DNA of 64,000 nucleotides. Source: Chelatococcus sambhunathii (GTDB taxonomy: Bacteria; Pseudomonadota; Alphaproteobacteria; Rhizobiales; Beijerinckiaceae). The translations under genes and the position numbers were made by a program. Positions 46,159 to 54,779 of the stretch are shown in pieces; position 1 is the first letter of the stretch, and every line of letters starts with the position of its first letter. The DNA is taken from the NCBI RefSeq assembly GCF_001418005.1, contig NZ_LIOL01000011.1:57534-121533 (forward strand). Direction: 5' to 3'. The notes under the pieces are model-generated. The model had not been told where the DNA came from, did not search any database, and saw nothing but the letters and a program-made list of their open reading frames with translations.

Positions 46159-46767
46159 ATGTTGACGACGCCGACAACTCCGGTTGACGCGCCTCGCGCC
46201 GTCATGTGGACGGTGAAACAGGTCGCCGATCGGGACGGGGTGTCGAAACAGGCCGTCTCGAAGAAGGTCAAGGACCTCGTCGAGCGGCACGGCCTTGCCG
46301 TCGAGCGCGACGGGCAGGGGCGGGTGGTCGCGTTGAACGTGGCCGAATACGACCACCTGCGTGGCCGGTACGGGGATCCGTCGAAGGCGCAGGCGCCGCG
46401 GCAGCAGGAATTGCCGCAGCCGCCGCCGAGCGAGAGCTACGACGAGGCCCTGCGCCAGAAGACCTGGCACGAGGCCGAGCGACGCCGCATCGAGCTCGAG
46501 GAGATGAAGGGCAGGCTCGTGCCCGTCGCCGCCGTCGAGAGCATCGTCGCGGAGAGCGGGGCGGCTATCGCCAGCGTCATCGACCGCCTGCCGTCGTCGG
46601 CTGACGATCTTGCCGCGGCGGTCGCGCGGGACGGCTCGCACGGGCTGCGGGTCGCCCTCAAGAAACTCGCCAACGCTATGCGCGAGGATATCGCCAAGGC
46701 ACTCGACAAGGTCGCCGTGACCAGGCGAAGCGAAGACGAGACGGAACCCGAACCGGCCGAGCCATGA
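46159..46767 (+). CDS. Terminase small subunit (Nu1-like)
   Basis: 202 residues. A helix-turn-helix at about residues 16-45 (MWTVKQVADRDGVSKQAVSKKVKDLV) matches Nu1-type subunits that bind the packaging site. A helical region with SESYDEALRQKTWHEAERRRIELEEMKG follows, also typical. The ATG at 46159 is taken; an ATG at 46204 is possible. The end overlaps the large subunit by 4 bp. GTTGACG repeats lie at its start. Confidence 0.8.
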   Translation: MLTTPTTPVDAPRAVMWTVKQVADRDGVSKQAVSKKVKDLVERHGLAVERDGQGRVVALNVAEYDHLRGRYGDPSKAQAPRQQELPQPPPSESYDEALRQKTWHEAERRRIELEEMKGRLVPVAAVESIVAESGAAIASVIDRLPSSADDLAAAVARDGSHGLRVALKKLANAMREDIAKALDKVAVTRRSEDETEPEPAEP

Positions 46768-48821
46768 CAGGACATCCCGACGCCGCGGTGCTCGTCGCCG
46801 GCGGGTTTTCGCGCGCCATCCGGCCGCAGAAGCCGGTGCCGCTGTCGCGGTGGATGAGCCAGAACCTCGTGCTCGTCGACGGGCCGAATGCCGGCGAGCT
46901 GTGGACGCTGGCGGGCGCGCCCTATCTCGGCGAGATCGCCGACTGCCTCAGCGACGACCACCCGTGCAACCTCGTCACGGTGCGCAAGTCGCAGCAGACC
47001 GGCGCGTCCATCCTGGCGCTCGGCTGGTGCCTTTACATCGCCGACCGCGAGCCGGCGAACACGCTTTATGTCGCGCCCGGCATCGACATGCTGCGGGACC
47101 TCAACTCGGCGAAGCTCGGGCCCCTCATCAAGGCCTGGCACAAGCACATCAAGCGGACCGTCATCGCCGAGCAGACGTCGCGCTCGGGCGCCGGGTCGAC
47201 GACTTACGAGAAGGTGTTTCCCGGCGGCCGTCTGTGGCTCGGCAACGCCAATTCCGTCATGGACCTGTCGTCCAAGACCGCGAAGAAGGGCATCAAGGAC
47301 GAACTGTCGAAGTGGCAGGACATCCCCGGCTTCGGCGATCCAGAAACGCTGTTCGAAGGGCGCTTCACGGCGTTCCGCCGGACGAAAAGCTACAAGATCC
47401 TCGAAATCTCGACGCCGGAGATCGACACCGGCGACGAGCTCGGCGAGGCGATGGGTCATTGCCGCATCGACCGCTCCTTCAAGCGGTCGGACCAGCGGTT
47501 CTATTTCCTGTCGTGCCCGGAGTGCGGATCGTTCTTCACGCACAATCCGGACCGCTTCCAGGTCGACGAGAAGCATCCGCACCGCTCTGCTTACCAGTGC
47601 GACCACTGCGGTCACGGGATCACAGAAACGGAGCGGGTCGCCGCGCTGAAGTCGGGCGATTGCCACTGGCGGCCGACGGCTGAAGGGCCAGATCGGCACC
47701 CCGGCTTCCACATCGACGCCTTCATCTCGCTGATGATGAGCTACGAGGCGATCGCCGAGGACAAGATCAAGGCCGAGAAGCGTGGCGAGCGGGGCCGCAA
47801 GGACTACTCGAACCTCACGCTGGGCCGGCCTTTCCGGTTCCGCGGCGACGCCCCGGACCATGAAAAGCTGATGGCCCGCCGCGACCCGGAGGTGCGGCGC
47901 GGGCGCGTGCCGGCCGGCGGCCTCCTGCTCGTCGCGGGCGCCGACGTGCAGATGCGCGGCATCTGGCTGGAGGTCATCGCGGTCGGCGCCGACCGACAGA
48001 CGTGGACCGTCGAGGTCGACTTTCTCGACGGCGACACCTCGCAGCCGACGGGCGAGGCCTTCCAGAAGCTCCGGACGGCGACGATCGACCGGACCTTCCA
48101 AGATGCGTGGGACCGGCCTCGCCGCATCGACGCGCTTGCGGTCGACGCCGGCTATCGCTCGCATGTGGTCTATTCCTGGGTGCGGAACAACCAGCGTCTG
48201 CACCCGGACACGGGCCGCGACCTCATCCTGGCGGTCGATGGCCGGGACGGCTGGGGGCACCCGGCCATCGGCACGCCGCGGCTCGTCGACATCGACCTCG
48301 ACGGGCAGAAGGTGAAGCAAGGCGCCAAGCTCTGGCCGGTCGGCACGTGGCCCCTCAAGGGCTCGTTCTATGCCGACCTGCAGTTGCTCGGCGTCATGTC
48401 CAACCAGCCGGCCAATCCGCCGGGCTATTGTCACTTCGGCGCGTGGCTCGACGAGGCCTATTTCAAGCAGCTGACCGACGAGCGGCTCGAGGACGTGATC
48501 GTTCGCGGACGCGTCGCCGGCCGACGCTGGGTCGACACGGGCAACAATCACCTGCTCGACTGCCGGGTCTACAACCTGGCGCTCGCCGAATATCTCGGCC
48601 TGTCGTCATCGACCCCGGAAGAGTGGGCGGCGCTCGCGCGGCGGCGAGGGTTGCCTGAGGAGCTGTCGCGGGCGGACCTGTTCACGCCGCGGCAGGAGGC
48701 TGCGGCCGATCCGGCCCGAGACAATCCGAACGCCTCACCCGGCCCCGCTGCTGAGGTGACGAAACCCGCCGCTCGGGATGGCGACTGGATCGGGCGCGAT
48801 CTGAGCAACTGGCTGGACTGA
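46764..48821 (+). CDS. Terminase large subunit, GpA family
   Basis: 685 residues. It matches the lambda-type GpA: PLSRWMSQNLVLVDGPNAGELW, ATPase region VTVRKSQQTGASILALGWCLYIADREPANTLYVAP, zinc-type CPECG and CDHCG pairs (about 255-285), and the nuclease region with ADVQMRGIWLEVIAVG and DAGYRSHVVYSWV. It cuts DNA and drives packaging. The family usually makes cohesive ends. Confidence 0.95.
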   Translation: MTGHPDAAVLVAGGFSRAIRPQKPVPLSRWMSQNLVLVDGPNAGELWTLAGAPYLGEIADCLSDDHPCNLVTVRKSQQTGASILALGWCLYIADREPANTLYVAPGIDMLRDLNSAKLGPLIKAWHKHIKRTVIAEQTSRSGAGSTTYEKVFPGGRLWLGNANSVMDLSSKTAKKGIKDELSKWQDIPGFGDPETLFEGRFTAFRRTKSYKILEISTPEIDTGDELGEAMGHCRIDRSFKRSDQRFYFLSCPECGSFFTHNPDRFQVDEKHPHRSAYQCDHCGHGITETERVAALKSGDCHWRPTAEGPDRHPGFHIDAFISLMMSYEAIAEDKIKAEKRGERGRKDYSNLTLGRPFRFRGDAPDHEKLMARRDPEVRRGRVPAGGLLLVAGADVQMRGIWLEVIAVGADRQTWTVEVDFLDGDTSQPTGEAFQKLRTATIDRTFQDAWDRPRRIDALAVDAGYRSHVVYSWVRNNQRLHPDTGRDLILAVDGRDGWGHPAIGTPRLVDIDLDGQKVKQGAKLWPVGTWPLKGSFYADLQLLGVMSNQPANPPGYCHFGAWLDEAYFKQLTDERLEDVIVRGRVAGRRWVDTGNNHLLDCRVYNLALAEYLGLSSSTPEEWAALARRRGLPEELSRADLFTPRQEAAADPARDNPNASPGPAAEVTKPAARDGDWIGRDLSNWLD

Positions 48822-48823
48822 CC

Positions 48824-49018
48824 ATGTTCACACAGGAAGATGCCGTGACGCTTCGCCGGGCTCTGGCGACCGGGGCGCATAAGGTCCGCTACGCGGACGG
48901 TCGCGAAGTCACCTATCGCTCGCAGGCCGAGATCGAATCCATGCTCGCCAAGGTGGAGGATGAGCTCGCAGGCCGAGACCGCTGCATCGTGTCCTACGCC
49001 GAACACTCGCGCGATTGA
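48824..49018 (+). CDS. Head-tail joining protein gpW family
   Basis: 64 residues. The RALATGAHKVRYADGREVTYRSQAEIESMLAKVE core is the gpW fold of lambda that closes the head after packaging. It sits between terminase and portal, as in lambda. Confidence 0.85.
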   Translation: MFTQEDAVTLRRALATGAHKVRYADGREVTYRSQAEIESMLAKVEDELAGRDRCIVSYAEHSRD

Positions 49019-49031
49019 CCGGGAGAACGTC

Positions 49032-50513
49032 GTGTCCCGCATTCTCAAGGCTCTCGCCTGGGTGGCGCCCGGGGCCGCTTCCGCGCGCCTGCGGACCTTT
49101 GCGGCCATCGACGCCTGGCGATCCTACGACGCGGCCAACCGCGGCCGCCGCGGGGCAAGCTTCAAGCGCGGCGCCGATTCGGCCAATGCGGCTCTGTCGA
49201 CCGCGCTGAAGCCGCTCCGCGATCGCTCCCGCGACATGTCGCGGAACACGTGGATCGGGCAGCGCATGCTCGACGTGCTCTGCGCCCATGTCGTCGGCAC
49301 GGGCATCGTCGTCAAGTTCAAGGACAAGACGGCGCAACGGCTCTGGAACGAGTGGATCAAGCGTTCGGACGTCGAGGGCGAGATTGACTTCGCCGGGCAG
49401 CAGCTCGCCGCCGTTCGGGCCATGCTCGAAGGCGGCGACAGCCTGGTGCGGTTCGTGCCTCGCCCGCTCGACACGCCGGGTGTGCCACTCCGCCTGCAGG
49501 TGCTCGAGGGCGACTTTATCGACGAGACGCGCGACGGCCTCGTTGACGAGCGGCGAGTGAGACTGGGTGTCGTGCTCGGTGAGTGGGACGCGCGGGAGGG
49601 GTTCTATATTTTTCCCCGCCATCCCGGCGAGGCCGCCGTCTCGGTGGGTGGTGCAAGCGGGCTGTCGCCGTCGCGCTTCATTCCGCGGTCGGAGTTCTGC
49701 CATCTCTTCCGCGCCCTGCGGCCCGGGCAGGTCCGCGGTGTGCCGCTGATGGCGCCCATGATGATGACGGCGCGCGACTTCGCGGATCTCATGGACGCGG
49801 TTGTCGTGAAGGCGCGGATGGAAGCCTGCATAGGGCTTCTCATCACAAGCTCCGATGGGCGCACCGGATTGCCCGGCACAGTAGCGCAGGGCGAGGCACC
49901 GGAGCCGATTGATCGCCTTCGCCCCGGCATGACAATGCGGTTCCGCGATGGGGAGACGGTTCAGGCCTTCGCACCGGCCAGCACAAGCCAGTTCGAACCC
50001 ATCGCCCTGTCGGCCCTGCAGGGGATCGCGGCCGGCGGCATGATCACTTACGACCAGCTGACGGGGGATTTGCGGCGGGCGAACTACTCGTCGATGAAGA
50101 CCGGCCGGATCGAGCACCGGCGGTTGGTCGAACAGCTGCAGTGGCTGTGCGTCGTGCCGAAGCTGATGGAACCCGTGGTCGAGCGCTTCCTCGAGACGGC
50201 GATTATGGCCGGCAAGCTGCGCCGGCGGGTCGCACCCTACACGCGGGAATACATCATGCCGGCGAACGAGCCGGTCGATCCGCTCAAGGACATGCAGGCC
50301 GATATCCTGGCCGTGCGATCGGGGCGCATGACGCCGCAGGAGTTCATCGCCTCCTGGGGCAACGACCCTGACGAGGTCCTGCAGGCGACTGCCGACTTCT
50401 GGAAGTCCGCGGACGAGATGGGCGTGATCCTCGATACGGATCCGCGCCGCACCACGCAAACCGGCGCAGCGCAGGCGAGCGAGCCCGAGGGGCGGCGCGA
50501 GGACGAAGGCTGA
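49032..50513 (+). CDS. Lambda-type phage portal protein
   Basis: 493 residues of the gpB family. AANRGRRGASFKRGADSANAAL, RDRSRDMSRNTWIGQRMLDVLCAHVVGTGI and a conserved YIFPRHPGEAA block are seen. It forms the head vertex ring. The GTG at 49032 follows GGGAGAACGTC; an ATG at 48960 would overlap the gpW gene and is less likely. The last part is acidic. Confidence 0.9.
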   Translation: MSRILKALAWVAPGAASARLRTFAAIDAWRSYDAANRGRRGASFKRGADSANAALSTALKPLRDRSRDMSRNTWIGQRMLDVLCAHVVGTGIVVKFKDKTAQRLWNEWIKRSDVEGEIDFAGQQLAAVRAMLEGGDSLVRFVPRPLDTPGVPLRLQVLEGDFIDETRDGLVDERRVRLGVVLGEWDAREGFYIFPRHPGEAAVSVGGASGLSPSRFIPRSEFCHLFRALRPGQVRGVPLMAPMMMTARDFADLMDAVVVKARMEACIGLLITSSDGRTGLPGTVAQGEAPEPIDRLRPGMTMRFRDGETVQAFAPASTSQFEPIALSALQGIAAGGMITYDQLTGDLRRANYSSMKTGRIEHRRLVEQLQWLCVVPKLMEPVVERFLETAIMAGKLRRRVAPYTREYIMPANEPVDPLKDMQADILAVRSGRMTPQEFIASWGNDPDEVLQATADFWKSADEMGVILDTDPRRTTQTGAAQASEPEGRREDEG

Positions 50514-50518
50514 GCACC

Positions 50519-51151
50519 ATGAAGCACCAAAAGCCGATAGGGGTGGAGAATCGCTCCATCCCCCTTCTTGTGCGCGAGGCCGGTGTCACAAGCATCGACG
50601 GAGGCCGGCGCACTTTCGAGGTCATCTGGACCACCGGTGCACCGGTCCTGCGTCGGGATTTCTGGACCGACGAGCTGTTCGTCGAGGAACTGGTTGTCAG
50701 CCCCAATGCCATTCGCATGGAGCGCCTGGCGAGCGGCGCGGCGCCGTTCCTCAGCGAGCACTGGCGCGGCATGGGAGTTGTCGAGCGGGCCTGGCTCGAC
50801 GGCAGTCAAGGCCGCGCGCTCATCCGATTCCCGAAGGCGGGCATTGATGCCGATGCGGACCGGACCTTCGCGCTGATCGACGACGGCATCCGCAAGAATG
50901 TCTCGGTCGGCTACCGGGTGCATCGCTTCGAGCAGGAGCGGGACGCAGACAACCGCCTGGTGCGGCGGGCGGTCGACTGGGAGCCTTATGAGATCTCCAG
51001 CGTGACCATTGGCGCCGATCCGAATGCGCGGGTGCGCAGCGAGGATCGCGGCTCCTTCGACTGCACCTTCGAAACGCGTGCCGCGACCATCGGAACCGCG
51101 TCGATTGCCACCCGCATGCGGATGCGGGCGGCCGGCCTCGGCATCGCCTGA
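50519..51151 (+). CDS. Prohead protease (S78 family)
   Basis: 210 residues. FLSEHWRGMGVVERAWLDG holds the probable His, and KNVSVGYRVHRFEQE the nucleophile Ser, as in HK97-type proteases. It cleaves the scaffold region of the capsid during maturation. The capsid gene follows by 88 bp. Confidence 0.82.
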   Translation: MKHQKPIGVENRSIPLLVREAGVTSIDGGRRTFEVIWTTGAPVLRRDFWTDELFVEELVVSPNAIRMERLASGAAPFLSEHWRGMGVVERAWLDGSQGRALIRFPKAGIDADADRTFALIDDGIRKNVSVGYRVHRFEQERDADNRLVRRAVDWEPYEISSVTIGADPNARVRSEDRGSFDCTFETRAATIGTASIATRMRMRAAGLGIA

Positions 51152-51239
51152 GACCACCAGTTCGCTACCTGCCCGCCGCCGGGGCGGCAGGGTCTACGGC
51201 GCATTGCCCCCGGATGATCAAACCCTGAGGAGACGGTCA

Positions 51240-52925
51240 ATGAAGACCATCAAACTCGCGGCAGTGCTCATCGCATGCGCCGTGATCACCAGTCTTGCCC
51301 TCTCGGCGTTTTCGCCGGAAGCCTTCGCCGCCATTGTTCCGGTCCAGTCCGGCATCGACGGCCATGCCGCTGTGTCCTGGCTGCAGGACGCGATGGCGCT
51401 TGCCAATCCGGCGCTTCTTGCCCTTCGCGCGCAGCGCGATGACCTGACTGCGCGGGCGGCTGCCAAGATCGCCGAAGTGAAGGACGACACGCCGACGGAC
51501 GACGCCCGGCGCATTGAGGGCGAGCACGGGGAGCTGCTGCGCGAGCTCGAGCGCGTGAATGGCGAGATCGCCACCATGGAGCGGGCTGACGCCGCCCGCT
51601 CGCCGACGCCTGCGCCTGCTCCGGACCTGGCCGCGGAACGCGCGCGCTCGGCCGAGATCATGGACCTCGGCACGCGCGCAGGCATGGCCCGCGAGGATAT
51701 CGACGGCGCAGTGCGGTCCGGGCAGACGGTGGAGGAGTTCCGCCGCAGGGCTTTCGACCATATGGCGGCCCGGGCGTCGTCGAGCGCGACCTCCTCGGTG
51801 CGCGTCGAGCGCGACGAGACCGAGACGCGCCGTGCCGCCCTCTCCGAGGCGCTCTCGTTCCGCATTGGCGGTGTCGCCGCCGTGCGCCGGAACGACGAGG
51901 GACGCCTCGAGGTCGTCCGCGCCCTCTCGGGGCCGGCGCAATCCTTCGCGCGCCATGGCCTTGCGGAGATGGCCGCCGAAGTTCTGGGCGAGCGCTCCAT
52001 GCCGCGCTCCTTCGCCGAACGCGAGGAGGTGCTGCGCCGCGCCTTCCACACGACGACGGATTTCCCGATCATCTTCGAGGGGTCCATCAATCGCGTGCTG
52101 CAGGCACGCTATATCCAGGCGCAGCCGACCTACCGGCGCATCTCGGTGCAGCGCAATTTCGTCGACTTCCGCCCCCACGACGTGGTGCGGGTCGGTGACT
52201 TCCCGATGCTGCAGCCGGTCGGCGAGGGCGGAAAGATCAAGTTCGGCACATTCGGCGAGGCGAAGGAGACGGTGGTTGTCGCGCCCTATGCGGTGCAGTT
52301 CGCGCTCACCCGCCAGATGCTGGTGAACGACCACCTCGGCGCGATCGACCAGGTGCTCGGCTCTTATGGCGACACGGTTGCTCTCTTCGAGGAGCAGACC
52401 TTCTACGCCATGAAGGGTGTGGCGTCCGGCCTCGGCCCGACGCTGAAGGAGGACAACAAGACGGTCTTCCACGCCGATCACGGCAACCTCGCCGGGGCGG
52501 GCACCGTCATCGACGTCGCCAATCTCGGAAAGGCCCGGGCGGCGATGCGCAAACAGAAGAACATGAGCGGCGCGCCGATCAACGTCGCCCCGCGGATCCT
52601 TCTTGTCGGTCCGGACAAGGAAACCGAGGCCGAGCAGGTCACCTCGTCGATCCAGCCGCAGCAGGCGGGGAACGTGAACCCCTTCTCGGGTCGCCTCGAG
52701 GTGGTGGCGACGGCGCAGGTCTCCGGCAACGCCTGGGAGCTCTATGCCGAACCGTCGGCGCTGCCTGTCTTCCAATGGGGGCTGCTGGAAGGCTACACGG
52801 CGCCGCGCATGCGCATCGAGAACCCGTTCGGCGTCTCGGGCGTCGGCATCTCGCTGGAGCATGACTTCGGCTGTGGCGCCATCGACTTCCGCGGCGCTTA
52901 TCGCAACCCCGGTGCGGCCGGCTAA
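51240..52925 (+). CDS. Phage major capsid protein with long N-terminal region
   Basis: 561 residues. The C-terminal 300 (VLQARYIQAQPTYRRISVQRNFVDFRPHDV, FHADHGNLAGAGTVIDVANLGKARAAM) resemble Mu-type head proteins (gpT). The first 200 form a helical scaffold domain likely removed by the protease. The first 30 (KTIKLAAVLIACAVITSLALSAFSPEAFA) look like a signal peptide, odd for a capsid; an ATG at 51393 would skip it. GAGGAGACGGTCA precedes the first ATG. Confidence 0.85.
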   Translation: MKTIKLAAVLIACAVITSLALSAFSPEAFAAIVPVQSGIDGHAAVSWLQDAMALANPALLALRAQRDDLTARAAAKIAEVKDDTPTDDARRIEGEHGELLRELERVNGEIATMERADAARSPTPAPAPDLAAERARSAEIMDLGTRAGMAREDIDGAVRSGQTVEEFRRRAFDHMAARASSSATSSVRVERDETETRRAALSEALSFRIGGVAAVRRNDEGRLEVVRALSGPAQSFARHGLAEMAAEVLGERSMPRSFAEREEVLRRAFHTTTDFPIIFEGSINRVLQARYIQAQPTYRRISVQRNFVDFRPHDVVRVGDFPMLQPVGEGGKIKFGTFGEAKETVVVAPYAVQFALTRQMLVNDHLGAIDQVLGSYGDTVALFEEQTFYAMKGVASGLGPTLKEDNKTVFHADHGNLAGAGTVIDVANLGKARAAMRKQKNMSGAPINVAPRILLVGPDKETEAEQVTSSIQPQQAGNVNPFSGRLEVVATAQVSGNAWELYAEPSALPVFQWGLLEGYTAPRMRIENPFGVSGVGISLEHDFGCGAIDFRGAYRNPGAAG

Positions 52926-52997
52926 GCCGGCCCCTCGCGCATCCGGCCGGCAGACGCCGGCCGGCCATCCCACCTGCGCAGATCAATCGAGGGCATC

Positions 52998-53333
52998 ATG
53001 AAGAACTATGTTCAGCACGGGGATACCATTCCCCTGACCGCTCCTGCCGGCGGCGTCGTCGGTGGCAATGGCTACCTCATCGGCTCGCTCTTCGTCGTGG
53101 CGCTGTTTTCGACGGGTGAGGGCAAGTCCTTCGAGGGCCAGACCGAAGGCGTCATTCGCCTGCCGAAGGCGACGGGCTCCGCCTGGACCGAGGGCGCCAA
53201 GCTCTACTGGAACGACACCAGCAAGTACGTGACGGTCACGGCGACCGACAACACGTTCATCGGCTATGCTGCCGCGGCCGCCGCTTCGGCGGATACCGCC
53301 GGCAACGTGCTGTTGCGGCAGGCGGGCGTCTGA
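52998..53333 (+). CDS. DUF2190 capsid cement-like protein
   Basis: 111 residues. YVQHGDTIPLTAPAGGVVGGNGYLIGSLFVVAL and GVIRLPKATGSAWTEGAKLYWNDTSKYVT are the DUF2190 pattern, small decoration proteins that stabilise heads. It is just downstream of the capsid gene. Confidence 0.85.
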   Translation: MKNYVQHGDTIPLTAPAGGVVGGNGYLIGSLFVVALFSTGEGKSFEGQTEGVIRLPKATGSAWTEGAKLYWNDTSKYVTVTATDNTFIGYAAAAAASADTAGNVLLRQAGV

Positions 53334-53337
53334 CGCC

Positions 53338-53739
53338 ATGGGCTCGCTCTTCGCGCGGCTCGATGCCGCCGCCGAGCGGGTGCAGCAGGGCGTCTACGGC
53401 GAGCGGTGGCGGCTCGTGCCGCTGCGGCGTGCCGGCGTCAACAGCGCGCCGGCGCCCGATCCGGACAGGGCCGAGCGTGAGGTGGTGGGCATCTATCGGG
53501 ATGCGCCCACCACCGTCTCGGCTCCGGACGCATATGACCAGCGCACGGACAAGCGGCCAGGGGTGGTCACGGGCGACCCGATCGTCGAGATCGATCCGCG
53601 CAACCAGGCGGAGCCACCGCTCGACGTGCGCGAGGGCGACCTGCTCGTGCGGCTCGCCGACGGCGTCACGTGGCGCATCGCCAATGCGCCGCCCGACGGC
53701 ATGGGCCGCCTGCAGTGCCGGGTTCTGAAAACCGCCTGA
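53338..53739 (+). CDS. Head-tail adaptor-type protein
   Basis: 133 residues. WRLVPLRRAGVNSAPAPDPDR, PGVVTGDPIVEIDPRNQ and REGDLLVRLADGVTWRI fit small beta-rich neck proteins near the capsid genes in Mu- and lambda-like phages. The exact family is not clear. It starts 4 bp after the DUF2190 stop. Confidence 0.65.
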   Translation: MGSLFARLDAAAERVQQGVYGERWRLVPLRRAGVNSAPAPDPDRAEREVVGIYRDAPTTVSAPDAYDQRTDKRPGVVTGDPIVEIDPRNQAEPPLDVREGDLLVRLADGVTWRIANAPPDGMGRLQCRVLKTA

Positions 53740-53756
53740 TCCGGTGAGGTCGATCC

Positions 53757-54533
53757 ATGAGCCTGCATCGTCTTGCCCTGCGGCTTGCCGCCGTCGAGGC
53801 GCTTTGCCCGGCGGCGAGTGAGGAGGCGGGCCCCTATCCGACGCTGGCGGGCCGGCTCGTCTACGACAGCCGGCAGGTGCCCATCGACCAGCTCGTGCCG
53901 GACAAGCCGCGCCCGATTCTCCTCGTCTACACGGAGGAGGACAAGGGCACGCCGTGGGGTTCCGGCCGGCACCGGCCCGAAGAGACCATCGTCACGCTGG
54001 TGGTCGAGGCCCTCATCGCCGCGCGCGGAACGGTGGTCATCGACCTGCCGGACGGCGGCACCGGCACGGTCGGCGTCGCCGACGTCGGACCGACGGATCC
54101 GGAGCACGAGGCGCTCCTCGACGTGCTCGAGGCGCAGGTGCGCTACGCCCTTGACCGACGCTCCATGGCCCCGTCGGCGGAGCTCTATCGACGCATCGCC
54201 ATGGAAGTACGGGCGATCGAATCGGTGCCGCTGCGCGATGCCGAGAAGACGACGCGGCTCGCCTTTCGGACCATCTCCTTCACCGTGCAGGTGCGGGCGA
54301 CGGAATGGCCGGCGCCCGGCGCAGAGCCGACGCTGCCCGAGCCGCTGCGCACGGTGGCGGAAGCCCTGCCGGTGGGCAGCTACGGTCGCGACATCTGCGA
54401 CCGCGTCGCCGGCCTGGTGCCGGCTCCGCCCGGCCTCGTGCCGCTCGAGGCCATCGACATCTTCGCCGGCATCGGCCGCATGCCGACCGCCGAGGACCAC
54501 GACGTCCGCGCCCACGTGACCGGCGCAACCTGA
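53757..54533 (+). CDS. Hypothetical neck/tail protein
   Basis: 258 residues. Beta-rich N-terminal part (GRLVYDSRQVPIDQLVPDKPRPILLVYTEED), a central MAPSAELYRRIAMEVRAIESVPLRDAEKTTRLAFR, then a tail with an acidic C-terminus. From its position between the adaptor and DUF2635/sheath genes, a tail-terminator role is plausible but unproven. Confidence 0.6.
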   Translation: MSLHRLALRLAAVEALCPAASEEAGPYPTLAGRLVYDSRQVPIDQLVPDKPRPILLVYTEEDKGTPWGSGRHRPEETIVTLVVEALIAARGTVVIDLPDGGTGTVGVADVGPTDPEHEALLDVLEAQVRYALDRRSMAPSAELYRRIAMEVRAIESVPLRDAEKTTRLAFRTISFTVQVRATEWPAPGAEPTLPEPLRTVAEALPVGSYGRDICDRVAGLVPAPPGLVPLEAIDIFAGIGRMPTAEDHDVRAHVTGAT

Positions 54534-54542
54534 GGAACAACC

Positions 54543-54770
54543 ATGGCCCGCCGCATCTTCGCGCGTCTCGCCGATCCGGCGAGCAAGCTTCCCATGCCCG
54601 ACCGCGATTTCCGCCTATTCCCGTCGGCGGGAATGACGGTCGATGCCGACGATCCCTTCTGGATGGCCTGCCTCGCCGACGGCTCGGTGGTCGAGGTGAG
54701 CCCACCGGAGGAGGGCGCCGAGAAGGTGCCCGCCAGCCCCAACGCCTCCACTGCAAAGACCAAGCGCTGA
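54543..54770 (+). CDS. DUF2635 domain protein
   Basis: 75 residues. FARLADPASKLPMPDRDFRLFPSAGMTVDADDPFW matches DUF2635, small proteins just before Mu-like sheath genes. Function not known. Confidence 0.8.
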   Translation: MARRIFARLADPASKLPMPDRDFRLFPSAGMTVDADDPFWMACLADGSVVEVSPPEEGAEKVPASPNASTAKTKR

Positions 54771-54779
54771 GGAACTGCC

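Noticed and set aside
46437..48551. A 704-codon open frame on the minus strand opposite the large terminase gene
   Set aside because: It is a mirror of a confirmed gene in GC-rich DNA: rich in Arg, Ala, Asp and His, no domains, no ribosome site. The same holds for long minus-strand frames at 42659-44695 and 51237-52973.
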